A DNA stretch of 64,000 bases, taken from positions 4,262,453 to 4,326,452 of the forward strand of contig NC_135571.1 of NCBI RefSeq assembly GCF_964340395.1. Reading direction: 5' to 3'. The notes beneath the pieces are model-generated. The model was not told where the DNA came from and ran no database searches. It worked only from the letters and a program-made list of their open reading frames with translations. The stretch is from Glandiceps talaboti. Taxonomy: Eukaryota > Hemichordata > Enteropneusta > Spengelidae. Both the position numbers and the translations under genes were made by a program. Shown in pieces: positions 32,969-47,400 of the stretch. Within the stretch, counting starts at the first letter, position 1. Each line of letters opens with the position of its first letter.

Positions 32969-35562
32969 GAAAATCAAAGCCACAGATAACATCTGTATTC
33001 ACAATGATCAGAAATCTATTAATTTTAATGCTAAACAAGAGATGTAAATGTCCAAACCAATTGTTTGTCTCACATTAAATTTATATTAGCTCATGTGTAT
33101 TCAAATATACATGTATGTCACTCCTAAACACTGACATTTCATTCTTTAAAAGTTTCTAGATGTAACAAGGATGTGTTCATGTTTTATACATACCACCAAT
33201 CTGTAATAAATATTTCTTCTTTGGCTGTTTCTAGTGCATCAGCAACTGCATTGAAATAATCAGCGCCATCTATATACCTAACAATTACAATTAGGATAGA
33301 ATTATTAAAGGGGAACACCACTTCAGGAAATAAAGGCATGTTCATAAATTATGGGTTCTGGAGAGTCATTTCATGATTTTACATCACCTACAATTCATCA
33401 CGTCAGTGCAGTAAGGTCGTATCTGCCTATACAATTGCATAGCAGATATGACCTTACTGCACTGACGCAATGAATTACTTGTGATTTCTGAGACACATCA
33501 AGTTGATCTTGTGCCTTTATAGGGTATCTTTGCTATGTGCCACATTACTTCATGTTGCATTCATTTCTAACTAATACCATTCCAAAGTATTACTATTATT
33601 TGACTGCCCTATGTATGATGATGATACACCTCAATTCACTGATAAGAACTCTGTACCGACATTTCCCAAACACTTACCACCTAGCGTAGACGTCTTTCCG
33701 TTGAGGGGCAAATGATTTATATCTGTTACGTTTTGTATATTCAGATTTTTCAGCCAACTCTGTAATATATTCTCCCCATTCCTTGGCTTTTCTTCGTGTC
33801 CAACATTTCAATAATAAATTTCTGGAATAGATAAAAACAAGTACTCAGTGGAGTTGTAGTGTACTGTTTCCGCCCTCTCAATATTTGATACAACCATATA
33901 CAGAAACCAATAAGAAACTGCACATTCTGCACTTTACAGTCTGGCAATATTGCAATTTCTTGCTGCATTTAATAGTCTGAATGAAATCAACCATTTAACC
34001 CATGGTGTACACCAGTAGCAACCCCATCTTGACTGAAAAATTTCACTACTTTACAAGTAAAAGCATACCTTGTCCTGTTAGTAACTTGTAACCCATGGTG
34101 TACACTAGTGTGTATCAGTCCTGTAACATTTCACTATGCATCACATAAAACCCTACCTTGTCATGTTAGTAACTTGTAACCCATGGTGTACACTAGTGTG
34201 TATCAGTCCTGTAACATTTCAATATGCATCACATAAAACCCTACCTTGTCATGTTAGTAACTTGTAACCCATGGTGTACACCAGTATGTATCAGCCCTGA
34301 CTTGACAGTAAAATCTTCATCCATTAAGATAACACATCCTATGCGTCCATCTTTAGGCCGTACATACGCTACAAAACTTTCTTTGGTTACCAACCACCTA
34401 CACAAACAGAAAGTATCAAATTTAGGTTGCTAGTTGAGATATAGTGAAGACCTGTGTTGCACCAAGACCCTCTATACCCATGATATAGCAACGTGTGTAT
34501 GTATATGCTAAGTGTGCAATGACTCGCAGGGCTAAACATGGTCTAGTACTTGTACATATTTCTCATCACATTTGTTTTAAGATAATATCATAACTAGGCA
34601 AAGCCCATAAGCTCGCGCAGGAGAGATTCATTTGTGACTGGCTGCCTCAGGATAATATTGTAGACAGCGCCCTCTGTGTGGAGAATGCGTATAGTATATA
34701 GAACGCGCATGTGTAGTCATCGTGCCGCAATGACTTCTTGGGTAAAACCACCCAAAAAATATTGCATAGTATATATGATGTGCATGCGTACTAGTCATTG
34801 AGCTGCTACACGGGCTAAAAATAATGTCTTTTAAGTTACTAATACTGAAACATGCCTAAGTATCATTATCATTGGCAGAACTCTTGCATTATTGGCTGGA
34901 ATATTACTACAAATTTGCATATTACTATGAAACCTCCTCCTAAAGTCTTTCCATCTTTCCAAAATAGTTTTGTAAATTAAAAATCCAAAATAAATACCCC
35001 AATTCTCATCCATATGGCCACTTTAACTACTGACCTTTTATTCCAGTGTCCAGCCCACTCACAGTAACAACCACCACAACATCTGGTACAACATCCTAAG
35101 GGAACACGATGACCACCGGATCTCTTCTTTACTACTCCCTCCCTAGTAAGTGGAAATATACATATACAGTATGTAATAACAGTTAGAAACTACTGACCCA
35201 AAAGGTGAACAATTTATGTTAACTTATTTTATCTAATCTAGGGAAAAACAGTTTTTTGTAAAATTGATAATGATGACTACTGAACAGAACAAGACTCAAA
35301 TCGTATGGAGATTGATCTTTCAGCTATGCTACCGCAATTTCTGTGGCACCAACTACCTAGCTCTGTCCGCTCTGCACCAAGTATTGAGACTTTCAAGACT
35401 AAAGATATACCTTTTTGAGAGAGCTTATCTGTAACAGTTTCTATTGTAAAGTGCCTGTGAGCATCATTGATGGATACTAGGTGCTATATAAATCTCTTTA
35501 TTTGTTTACTGTAATAATACAGTACTTTATCAGGAGTACATGGTACAATGACGACAATGACG

Positions 35563-35595
<33 letters not shown>

Positions 35596-36619
35596 TAAAC
35601 AATGACAAAATACTTACTTTCCCTTGGTACCAAGGTCATTAACGAAAGACAAATGACTCACTTCTAAAAATTCAAGCTGTATGAGAGAAAGAATATGATA
35701 ATTATTATTAAAATACAAGTTTAGATTCCGCTAGGGATTCCAGCTTTAAATTCTATTTTGATAAAAAGTCACGACAGACTAAATGAACTCGTATTTCACT
35801 TATTGACATCTTTTGATGAAGGACACTGTGTACTAAAATTAAATTGACCTCAACACCTGACACTGTCAAAATATATAATTATTGACCACAACTTACATTA
35901 ACATCTGACATGCAGAGAACATTTCTTATTACTACTACACCATGTCATAAGCCATAAATATGGAATATATACTCTGGTCGGTCTATGCTACGACAATGTG
36001 CATATATGTCCCGACAACGCGTGTCTACATCACTGGTTCTGCTGTATTCGAAATATGAGTCAAAACTTTCAAAACTGCCATGTTACTTTCCCCAATTTTT
36101 CTTTGATATTATTGGCATTGGTATAATTATGTTATTCTCCAATATTTGTCTTGATTCAGCCAGAAAATACTCATGACCTAAGGGTTGTTACTGCACTACT
36201 TGTCTAGCAACTCAGTGACAAAGACCCCTTAGGTCACCCGTATATTCCTTATCTGAACGAAGAAAAATATTGGGAATGACATCTAAATGTCAGTTTAGAA
36301 ACACAGATGCAAAATATTGATACTTACTGTATGTTGATTGGTTCTGTAAATACGGTTTGTGAGTAAACTTTGTAAATATTTTTCAAGCTGCACCTGTAAT
36401 TCAACATTGGAAACCCAAAGGTCAATATGCTATTAATTTCACTGATTGTGAGACAAGTCAACTCAGAGTGTGACAACACTGAAATCCAACTGTGGAAACC
36501 CAAACGTCTGCCACATTATAGCAGTAGTGGTGGCAGGTACTGTGCATAACACATGACACACGCACGCATGCACGCACGCACGCACACACGCACGCACATA
36601 CGCATGCACGCACGCACGT

Positions 36620-36679
<60 letters not shown>

Positions 36680-38013
36680 AAACACACGCATGCATGCATA
36701 CACACACTTTTTCTTGAAATGTTTACTGGTCACCTGTACATCAACTACCAATGCACATCTACAATCAGTTGATGTCATCTGATAGTCAGCTTTACCTTAG
36801 TATACAATCTACAATTAACTAGTTTTATCACCACCTAGCGGTCAGCTGTAACTAGCAAACTTGAAATTACTTTGATTACAGCTGAAAAAAGGAAGGTGGC
36901 TGTTAATACAGTAGTTTTAAGAAACTAGGTCTATAGTAAGCAATCACAAAATTGTTTTCATTTCATTTACTTTTGCTGAAAAAGACAAGAAAAAGTGCAA
37001 GAACAGTCAATATGATGTATGCCACTCACTTTATTCAATAAAATAACAGCATACATATGAAGAACACTGGCCCAAAATTTCCATATCAAATTCTACATTG
37101 TTTTAGATCAGGTTCTGTATACTGCTAACCATTATTTCACAACATTTTTCTTCTTTCAACCAAGGAAACTACGAGTGACCTAAGGGGGGCTTGTTATTAT
37201 AAGTCACTAGACGAGTAGTGACAAGGCCCCTTAGGTGATGAGTATTTTCCAGCTGAATGAAGTAAAATATTGGAGAATAATACAATTATACCTCCTCAAG
37301 CTTAATTTATGAAAAATTGGGAAATATAACGACAATTTCAATTCTTTTGATGCATATTTCGAGCACCGAAAAACCAGAGACGTAGACAACAGTTGTTGTG
37401 ATGCAGAACAACCAGCCTGAGGGTATATAATCCATATTTTCTGTTTGAAGACAATAACTTGGCTTGAGTATAATGGTATAATAATGATTGGGTCAATCAT
37501 ATTTTGGGTGTTAAATAATTTGCTACGTGTACATGACACAATCAACTCAAAAGAACATTTTTTGGTCCAGTGTTCTTCAGTCATGCCCATAACCTGCTGC
37601 AACACACAAATAACAAAGAATGAAAGTGTAACTGAAAATAGTGTACACAAACACACTACACATCAGATAGGCAACACCTGTACTGTTACATCTTTACACA
37701 TTACAGCCTGATTACTGGTTCAGTCTATAACTGGTGTATTAGTTTTTTATGTGCTCATAAGAGTATAACGCAGGTGTATTACATTGTATAGGTATGATAT
37801 GTACTATGTGTATACTAATTACTACGTATACGTAAATGTTTAATTTATACTAGCTTAGTATATGCATGACATGTACACATATATGTACGTGTGTCTCAGT
37901 GTGTGTATGTGTGTCTGAGTATGTGTCTGAGTGTGTCTGAGTGTCTGTCTGTCTGTGTCTGTCTGTCTGTATGTATGTATGTATGTATGTATGTATGTAT
38001 GTATGTATGTATG

Positions 38014-38047
<34 letters not shown>

Positions 38048-38099
38048 TGTATATGTATGTTTGTATGTATGTATGTATGTATGTATGTATGTATGTATG

Positions 38100-38131
<32 letters not shown>

Positions 38132-38353
38132 TGTATGTATGTATGTATGTATGTACATACATTGTATTGTATGTATGTATGTATGTATGTATGTATGTAT
38201 GTATGTATGTATGTATGTATGTATGTATGTATTATGTACCGGTATGTATGTGTCTGAGTGAGTGTGTGTGTGTGTGTGTGTGTGTCTGTATGTGTCTGTA
38301 TGGATGTATGTGTGTGTATGTGTGTGTGCACGTGTGTGTGTGTGTGTGTGTGT

Positions 38354-38416
<63 letters not shown>

Positions 38417-41400
38417 CGCATGAGTGAGGGAGAGATATGTTTGTGCATAAAGCAATCATGTGTGTCTGTCTTTTCTGGAGTTCAAGCAATTCTATCTATC
38501 TTCAATAATAACCTACATGTAGCTGACAAAGTGTAGAATCTAGAAAAGAAAGTTTAACACAGCAGCCTTGAGGTAATAATAGCAGTGATACAAGTCAGAG
38601 AATTCACAGTGGGCAGGATTAAAGATCACACTGCGCTAATTTTGCAAAATCATAAAATATATACATACAGACAAACCAGGTATTGATAGGACACATGTCG
38701 CAGCTGGTACATGAACTGCCTGCAAAGTGTAAAATTTCTTATCACACACAGACACCATCACATGTGATAAGGTACATGCATATACAATACAATACAATAC
38801 AATACAATACAATACAATACAATACAATACAATACAATACAATACAATACAATACAATACAATACAATACAATACAATACAATACAATACAATACAATAC
38901 AATACAATACAATACAACTTTATTGATCCTTGTCAGGAAATTTCAGTGTCTGCCAGTAAAAAATCCCCCCAAAACAAACCGTTTTTTTTTTTAAATAAAT
39001 AAAAATAAAGTAAAGTAAATAAAAACAATAAAACGAGCACATAAAAACAAGACTTTTTACTTATCAAAACACATACATAACCAGGATAACTTGACAATAA
39101 CTCAAAAAGAGTACAACTAGGCGTTAAAAAAGCGTGGCTACAGCTAGACATGTGAGCATGTAGGGCTAGAGTCGAGGTCTGTCTGTCTGTCTGTTGGTTG
39201 TGTAATTTAATTGCTGCTGGAATGGATGATTGCTTATAGCGTTGTTCTGGTGCGTGGTAGTCTGAGTCTGCCGCTTCTATCTATATACATTGACTGTCAA
39301 GTTCTTACCTAAGTGGATGTGTGTCGTCAGCTAATATTGTTCCCAGGCTGTCTGTAATTTGTCTGTGGTATATGAGTTGTCAATGTTAGTCTGTTTTTTA
39401 CCCTCCACCCCAGCTGCTTTTCTGATGATTTTATCAAGTCTGTCTTTGTCTTGTTTAGTAAATTTCCAGCCCAACATACTAATCCAAAAGTGAAAATAGT
39501 GCTCAAAGTTGAAGTATAAAACATTTATAGTAGATCTAAGCTAACATTAAAAGATCTCAAGCAGTACATGTACAATCGACTGTGAAGTCTTTTGACAATG
39601 GCATGTGTGTTCTGTTTCCATGAAAGCTTATCATCGAGAGTCATCCCTAAATATGTATATGTTCCAACTCTATCGACAACTTCATCCTTGATCAAAATAT
39701 CTTCTAGTCTCGCTGCCAGACTCGCAACTATCGTCCCTAATCTTTTTATGTATGCCGAGAGGCTTGGGACTAAAGTCCCTCACTCAATTCTCATGGCTTT
39801 GCCAATCAGGGCGCACTTCATGCGCCTTACAAACTATAATCATGACATATCTATCTAGCACCTAGAGGGCCAGGGCTAAATATTATGCACCTAGAGGGCC
39901 AGGGCTAAATATTACGCACCTAGAGGGCCAGGGCTAAATATCACGCACCTAGAGGGCCAGGGCTAAATATTATTACACTGTCAGGTGCATATCTAGAATA
40001 ATCAAATTAAACTAGACCAACTAAACAGGTATCATTCCACGATAATTAAATTATAAAACAACCTCTAGAGGGCACTATACATGAGTGAGGCACAATTCAA
40101 TTTTTTAATCCTAACACTATCCTATCAATCATATCCCATATCATTTCACATTTCTGTGAGGGTGAAAACTTAGCATTTGATGTCAAAAATATAAACATCT
40201 GTTAGTTGTAAATTGTGAACAAACAAAGCTCCATGTTATGTATTAATCCTTGTGTCAGGTGATGAGGTTAAAAGACATTGTGATGTGTGACATATGTTTA
40301 GACAGTTTGAAATAAATAGCTGGGGTAATCATAGTTGTTGTGGGCTGGGGTTATAAAAGTCTGGTATACAGAATATAAATTATGGTTAACTTGAAACCAT
40401 AAGAGAGCTGACTTGGGCACAAAATAGCTGACTTTAGGCTTAAGTTTTGTTTCAGTTTTTTTTTTTTTCACTCTATAGCACCAACAAAACAAATATTAGA
40501 GAGGTTTAGATGCATGTTATGTTATTGTTTGAACCAAAACAACTGTGAGGAGGTGGAAGATATGTCATTTTTACAATCTGTACAATTATTGATAGATATC
40601 TTTTCTAAGCTGCTGAAATCACAAATAACATCTTGACCTCATGTATATTGTGTAACAGACAATAGTGTTTGATTGATGACGATAATTTCTATTCTTCTGT
40701 TTCAGAGGGCAAGTTAAATCAGAACAGCTGTGAGGAGGTGGAATCTATCAAAGTGCCATTTTTGCTAAATATACATTTTAGATTTCGATATTACTCCTGG
40801 TCCCAGTATTTTTCTTCATTCCATGGAAAATACGAATGACCGACCTAAGGGGCCTTGTCACTATGAGTCGCTCAATGAGAAGTGACAAACCCTTAGGTCA
40901 TGTCGAGTAGTTTGTATTATTTTATAATATTGGGGAACCTCCTCAAACATAATTTATGAAAAGTCGGTAAAAATAATGGTGATTCGGAATGTTTTGACTC
41001 ATATTTCGAGAACCAGTGATGTAGACACATGTTGTCATGACTTAGAACAATCAGGGTATATAATCCATATTTTCTGTTCAAAGACAATAACTTGGCTTGT
41101 GCATGGTATAATGATCTATGTAAGGATATATGGTCAAACATAACATCTAGATATGATCATTTATTGTGGAACACATGGTGGGGGGGGGGGGGGGTAGCAA
41201 ATTAGCGACTATAATTTCATTTTTTTTACAGTTCAAGATTTTCAAGAGTACACACTGAATCAGATCATCTCTGAAGAGTTGGAAGATATGTTATTGTCGG
41301 ATTCAGTATTAAAACATTTGAAAGCTGTAACTTTTGTAAGGTGGTGTGATCAAAAATAACATACAAATTATTCCAATGTAGTCAAGTGTTGTAAATAATG

Positions 41401-44400
41401 TATCAAACAACACATATAGGTGCAAATTGATGGCAATATGTTAAAGCTGTTATAATATAAAATCCATCTCGTTGACATGGCAACCACCAGATGGCAGAGT
41501 CAATAACCTCACTGTGTGTGCACAGATGTAATCCCTTTTATCATATCATATAATATAAAATATATTATAGTTATCACAGCACTTATGACAGCACTCATAA
41601 ACGGTAACTCTTACATCATCTCTCTCACTCCTACTCCCTGCCAGACAACTTTAAAACAGCAGACAATATTATAGTCTAGAATTCTAAACTGGTACAATAT
41701 TACGTATAAAAAACTTCATTACTATACTAATTTAGTCAAGACGGTTACGAAAGGTGGTAAATTTTGGTTAATTAAATGCTTCGATAATATCAAAGAAAAT
41801 TGCAAATTACATCAATATTATATCGTCATGGTAATGATACAATAATAAACTACAGAAAGATGTTCCGATGTTTGTAAACTGAAAATCCAGTCAACTAAAA
41901 AAGATATGGTAGAGAGAGAAGAAAAACAATGACTCGCTCTTTATTATCAATCCAAAATTGAAAATCATATCAACATTACATCGCCATGGTAATGATATCT
42001 TAATAAATGGCAGTCACATCTTTAAGTGTTATTTGGATAACTTTTATGAAATACAAGTAAATTCAATTAAGAGATGATATTTATAGAAATGTAGTTAGCA
42101 TTAATATTGAGAAATGTAAAGGCATAATATCAGTGAGGACTACTTCAGCATTACATCGTCATGGTAACAATACCTTAATAGACTGTACTTATATCTTTAA
42201 ATGTTATTGGGGTAACTTTCCTGAACTACAACAAGTAAATTCAATTAAGATATAGTATTAATAGAAATGTAGTTTCAGTAGAGAAAAATAAATGTCATAA
42301 CATCAAGTCAAAATTGAGGCTTACCTTTAAAAAGGCCATATAGATGAGAATTGGGTATTTATTTTGGATTTTTAATTTATGAAACAATTTTATCATGATT
42401 TCCTCCTATTTGAAAAATCAATGTAAAACAACATTGACCAAGTCTATGTTATCAATAATTCTAAACACTGATTTCATAAAATTTATATTTATCTGCTAAA
42501 ATCCCACAGCTATTTATTCCTTGTAACGCTATAAATTCACTGAGTCAGACTTAAATTAACAAAATAGTGGAGTAATAGAAAACATTTTTTTCATAATCAG
42601 CTAAGTCTACACAAAAGTAAAATGTATTCATTTGAAATATGGAATTTATACCTTTTTTGTTCTACATTACATGAACCTAGTTCTACAATGCTGATTTACG
42701 GGTCAAAATGTTACAAATTTCATTATTTTCCCATTTTTCTCTTACATGTACATGGAACCTGCACAGGTGTACATTTTTTCTTTGAGCCAAAAAGTACTCC
42801 TAACTTATGGTTTTTTTACGACTCGTCTTCCGTAACAAGGCCCCTTATGTCACTCATATTTTCCTTGGCTATATGACAAAAAATAGTGATACGTTAATAT
42901 TTTCATTAATCCCAATTCTATGCATCTATAAAAGATACAGACATTGTGCCCTCTAAGCTGATTTGACGTGCTACTAACGCACACAATTTCTAGTGACGCA
43001 CCAAAATTTGTTTTTCCTTATCTCTTACTATGTGGGGACTCACAAGACATGTCAGTTTTTATCATTTTGACTCACAACAACAAAATTTGGCTATCATTAG
43101 AGGGTACACTGGATACACAGTAACTATTGTGTTATAATTTCAAGTCAAAATTTTGTGAAAATGGACCCAAATTACAATCCTTTACTTAGACAATCTTCAA
43201 GAAGTGATCTTAAGAAGCCAATGGTTCATCTACCTGCTGACAGGCTTTTAAAGTTAACTCTTATCATTTCACTCTATCTCTAGTTGCACGCATCATCAGG
43301 CCAGCAACACAAAGTGTTTTGTTACTCATCCCTGTGTGCACCACACTATTTACATCATAGCTTTATTTTCTGTTCTGTATTTTTTCTGTATTTATAACCA
43401 CAGAAGGGGTCCTGTACTATTGTGGTATATCCCCAGCAATATGCTGATTTTTTACAAATTGTGCAATCATTGTACGATTAACAGAACATGTTTTGTTTCA
43501 CATCCCTGCGAGCCGCATCTAAAGATATTCACATCATAGCTTTATTTTCTGTTTATAAATATCAAGCCTGTGGTATTTCAAAACCACAGAAGGGGTCCTG
43601 TACTACTGTGTTACATTTCCGGGTATATGCTGTTATTTACAAATTGGAAACAAAACGCTTCCTGTTAATCATACAATGATTGACATCCCTGTTTTGTGGC
43701 ATTTGAGAATATTCACATCATAGCTTTAGTTTCTGTCTTTATAAATATCAAGCCTGTGGTATTTTAAAAGCACAGAAGGTATCCTATACTAAAGTGGCGC
43801 ATTTCCATTAATCAGCAGTCTGCTGTTATTATGCAAATCCTAACAATCATGTACCATAATGTGTGTGTGTGTAAGAAGCAGGACAGCAGTATTCCTATAA
43901 TTCTTGGTATCTACAATATATAACATTTTACCTCATGCTAAAAGGTCAAAATAGAACAAGAAGGTCAACTCATTTCTCACGCACGACTATGTGAAGCACG
44001 CGGAGCGGAAGTTATTTCAAATGTTCATTATTTTTTGATGATGCGCCTATGCAGTAATATTCTATTTCAGGAACCGAGAATTACATAATAAAAAAAATAC
44101 AGACAGTTTTAAAATAACAGGCAAACAGGAGAGGATTTTCTGAGAGACAACATCTGTTACATTAAACAAATAACACCTATGTCTATAATTCTACAAAGCA
44201 ATATGATGAACTAAAACATTCAACAAAAATAAATTCCAACAAGCTGCATCATCGCATCATTTTTTAATTTCCCTTGGGCAAGAAACAACAATTCTTTTCC
44301 GACAGCCTACAAATACTTGTAATAGTAGCTGAAAGTGACATGTGGAGATTACTTGATGTCTTGAGTGTATTCAAAGCAAAATTTCTTGCTGGAAAGTACC

Positions 44401-47400
44401 ACTCATTCAATTTGAAAATATCAAGGTATCTAGAGAAGTCATTTACCTGTAAAGATGACCTTTACAGTTGTCTGATAGCGTAGAATGATGCAAAGATTTT
44501 TGGGTGTCGCCTTTCCCCTACCCACACCTTGCATTTCCTTAGCCTGTGTTTCAATGCATGTGTATAGGTACGTGTACAGTGTACATCATAAAAGGGGTCA
44601 TTCCTGAGATCAACTATGTTTGTTTTCATGCAATTTGTTTACGCAACTCTTTTTTTCAAATTTCTGTTTTCACCAGTTTACACTGAATTCATTTTCAAAT
44701 GAAAATGGATCATTTTTGAAAACAATCCACTTTCAGCCGCGCTCTCAAATCGTTGCATCCATTTTACTGCATTATTGCTGTCTCTGCGTAAATCATAGAT
44801 GCAAACGCAACAAAATAGTCATACTTTTATGAAAAAACAGACATGAAAAATTAAAATTCAACTTACCATTCTTCTGGCTATTTGTGGAGCTGTAACCAAA
44901 GCATCTAATCTCTTAGGCAAACTAGGAAGTTGTCTACTGGATCTACTGTTTTCTTTGAAAGATCTTCGTCTTTCTTTTAGCCTGAGATGGATAAAGTATT
45001 CATTTATCATTAGTTCGCAATAAAACTTCCAGTACTTTGTGCAAGTTATTACAAACCGGTACATACATTTAGTTGATGTAGTAGTGCCACTATGACACCA
45101 ATTCGCAGTACCTACATTTCAGGTGGTCAAAACAGAACACGAAGGTCAATTTATTCTCATGTGCACTTATAGTAAATGCATGTGAAGCGCATGAAGCAGC
45201 AGTTATGGTGTCGACCAGGAAATCAAATGTTCATTATTTTCATGATGCACCTAGACATTAATATTCTATTTCAGGTGCTGAGAATTGCAAGTGGCACTTG
45301 TACATAACTGCATGTGGGCAGGACTAGCAACGATGATGACTAATGTGCATTGAGTTATTTCAACACTTCTCCTTTAAATATTCCAATAGATCAGGCACAG
45401 ACAATTCTATTTTCTGAGATACCTCCAGTCATTTGCAGTTCAGGATATATACAATACTTGACATGTATTGTTTTAGCTGAAATAGCATAGTGTGTGTCAT
45501 TTGCAGTCACCACATTTTGATATTCACTTTACACTCTTGAAATTGAGTGGCTAAGCTTGATTAGTTTTCTCAAAACTATTTTCTAGTTTCTCACCCACAA
45601 CTTTAAATCATTTTCTCTTTTTTGATGTTAATGTTCACTTGTTATTTTTATGTTTGTCTGTTTTGTGAGAAATAAATTTCAATTCAATTCAATTCAATTC
45701 AATTCAACTACACTATTACAATCACAGACATTAAATTTAGTTGTCATACCAAAGAGATTATAATCACCTTTTACTGGGTACTGGTAGTTTCATAGCTGCT
45801 TTATACAGGAGAAGTTGTTCATGTAGTTGTCTGAAATGATGGTATCTCTTTTTGATAGTCCATGAGAACGGACCATGTTTTAATTCTACTATGTACCTGA
45901 AATTAAACAGCATGAAAGTGTTAGTCCATATTACAATATGACATAACATGACATAGGATGAGATGAGGTGGGATGAGGTGAGGAGAGGTGAGGTGAGATG
46001 AGATGAGATGAGGTGAGGTGGTGGCATGAGATGAGGTGGAGTGAAGTGAGGTGGCATGAGGAGAGGTGAGATGAGATGAAGTGAGGTGAAGTGAGGTGGC
46101 ATGAGATGAGATGAGGTGAGGTGAGGTGGCGTGAGATGAGGTGAGGTGAGGTGAAATGAAATGAGATGGCTTGAGGTGAGGTGAGATGAGATGAGGTGAG
46201 ATGAGGTGAAGTGAGGTGAGATGAGGTGGCGTGAAGTGAGGTAAGATTAGATGTCAGGTGAGGAGAGATGAGATAAGATAGCATAACATAACATAACATA
46301 ACATGACAACATAACATAACATAGCATATTATGTGAGGTGAGAGGTGAGGTGAGGTGAGATGGGGTGAGACAAGATAAGATAAGATAGCATAACATAACA
46401 TGACAACATAACATAATAATATTGACATACAGCACAGTATATAAACATAACACAATTTTCTAAAACATAACAGAACATAACATATTAATAAAACATAAAT
46501 TCTAAAACCTAATAAGTAAATAACATAACAGTTTACAACATAATATACCAAAACATAAGAGAACACAACAGAACACATTACTGAGCATAAAAAAGAATGA
46601 CACATAACAAAACAGTACATAACATAAACATAACACGTACAAGACCTTGGTGTTAATAAAATATTAGGGTTTAATAAACCTAAAGTCTGTATACACTCAC
46701 TAAATACAATCTCTCTAAACATATTGATGGGGTAATTTAATGAATTTCTTGATAAGCCATACAATGTTGTACAATAATTCATCCCACGAGGTAACACTAT
46801 CAATTTTAATTTAAATTTTACAGGGCTTCAATTTACCCTAACTTACAATTTCCTACCCAAGAGACATACATGAGTTTAGCTAGCAGACATATTTGCTACT
46901 TGGCCTCTGTACACTAAAATGTCTCCCATGATGCAGAATTTCAATTATTATACTTTACTGCAATGTGAAAATGTCATTAGATATTAAGTAGTGCTTCATG
47001 ATGGCTGAGTCATCATGGTAACAGTAGCAAGCTCATGATCTGCAAGTTGTTGGTTCGAGCTTAGTCACTGATATATACCTTCTCAAAAAAGGTTATTTGT
47101 GACAGTATTTATTGTAAAGTGCCAGTTAGCATCACTTGATGGATACTAGGTGTTACGTCAATCTCTTTATCATTATTAGTATCATCATCATCATCATCTT
47201 CTGAATGACTTAAGTTAAATATTGGGGATTTATTTTATTTATTCATTTGATGACGTACAGGAGTTAGTCCTATTTTTAGGCTCCTTTGGTTCAGTGTCAG
47301 TGCAGGGGAAAACCGGAGTACCCAGGCAAAACCTGCATTGTATGGTAGAGTCAAACTGCACAACGCTCTTCTTACTTACAGTGTGGTAAATTTAATCAAA

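Noticed and set aside
34224-34433. Plus-strand open frame over PLD exon 8
   Set aside because: Antisense shadow of the PH-domain exon.
37850-38455. Long open frames on both strands (up to 201 aa)
   Set aside because: All are readings of the (GTAT)n/(GT)n microsatellite with no stop codons by composition.
39858-39973. CRISPR-like direct repeats
   Set aside because: Units are head to tail without spacers, in an animal genome. It is a minisatellite.
45931-46803. 290-aa minus-strand open frame
   Set aside because: Codes for Ser/His/Leu/Thr-rich repeat text from (GRTGA)n and ACATA tracts; no gene.
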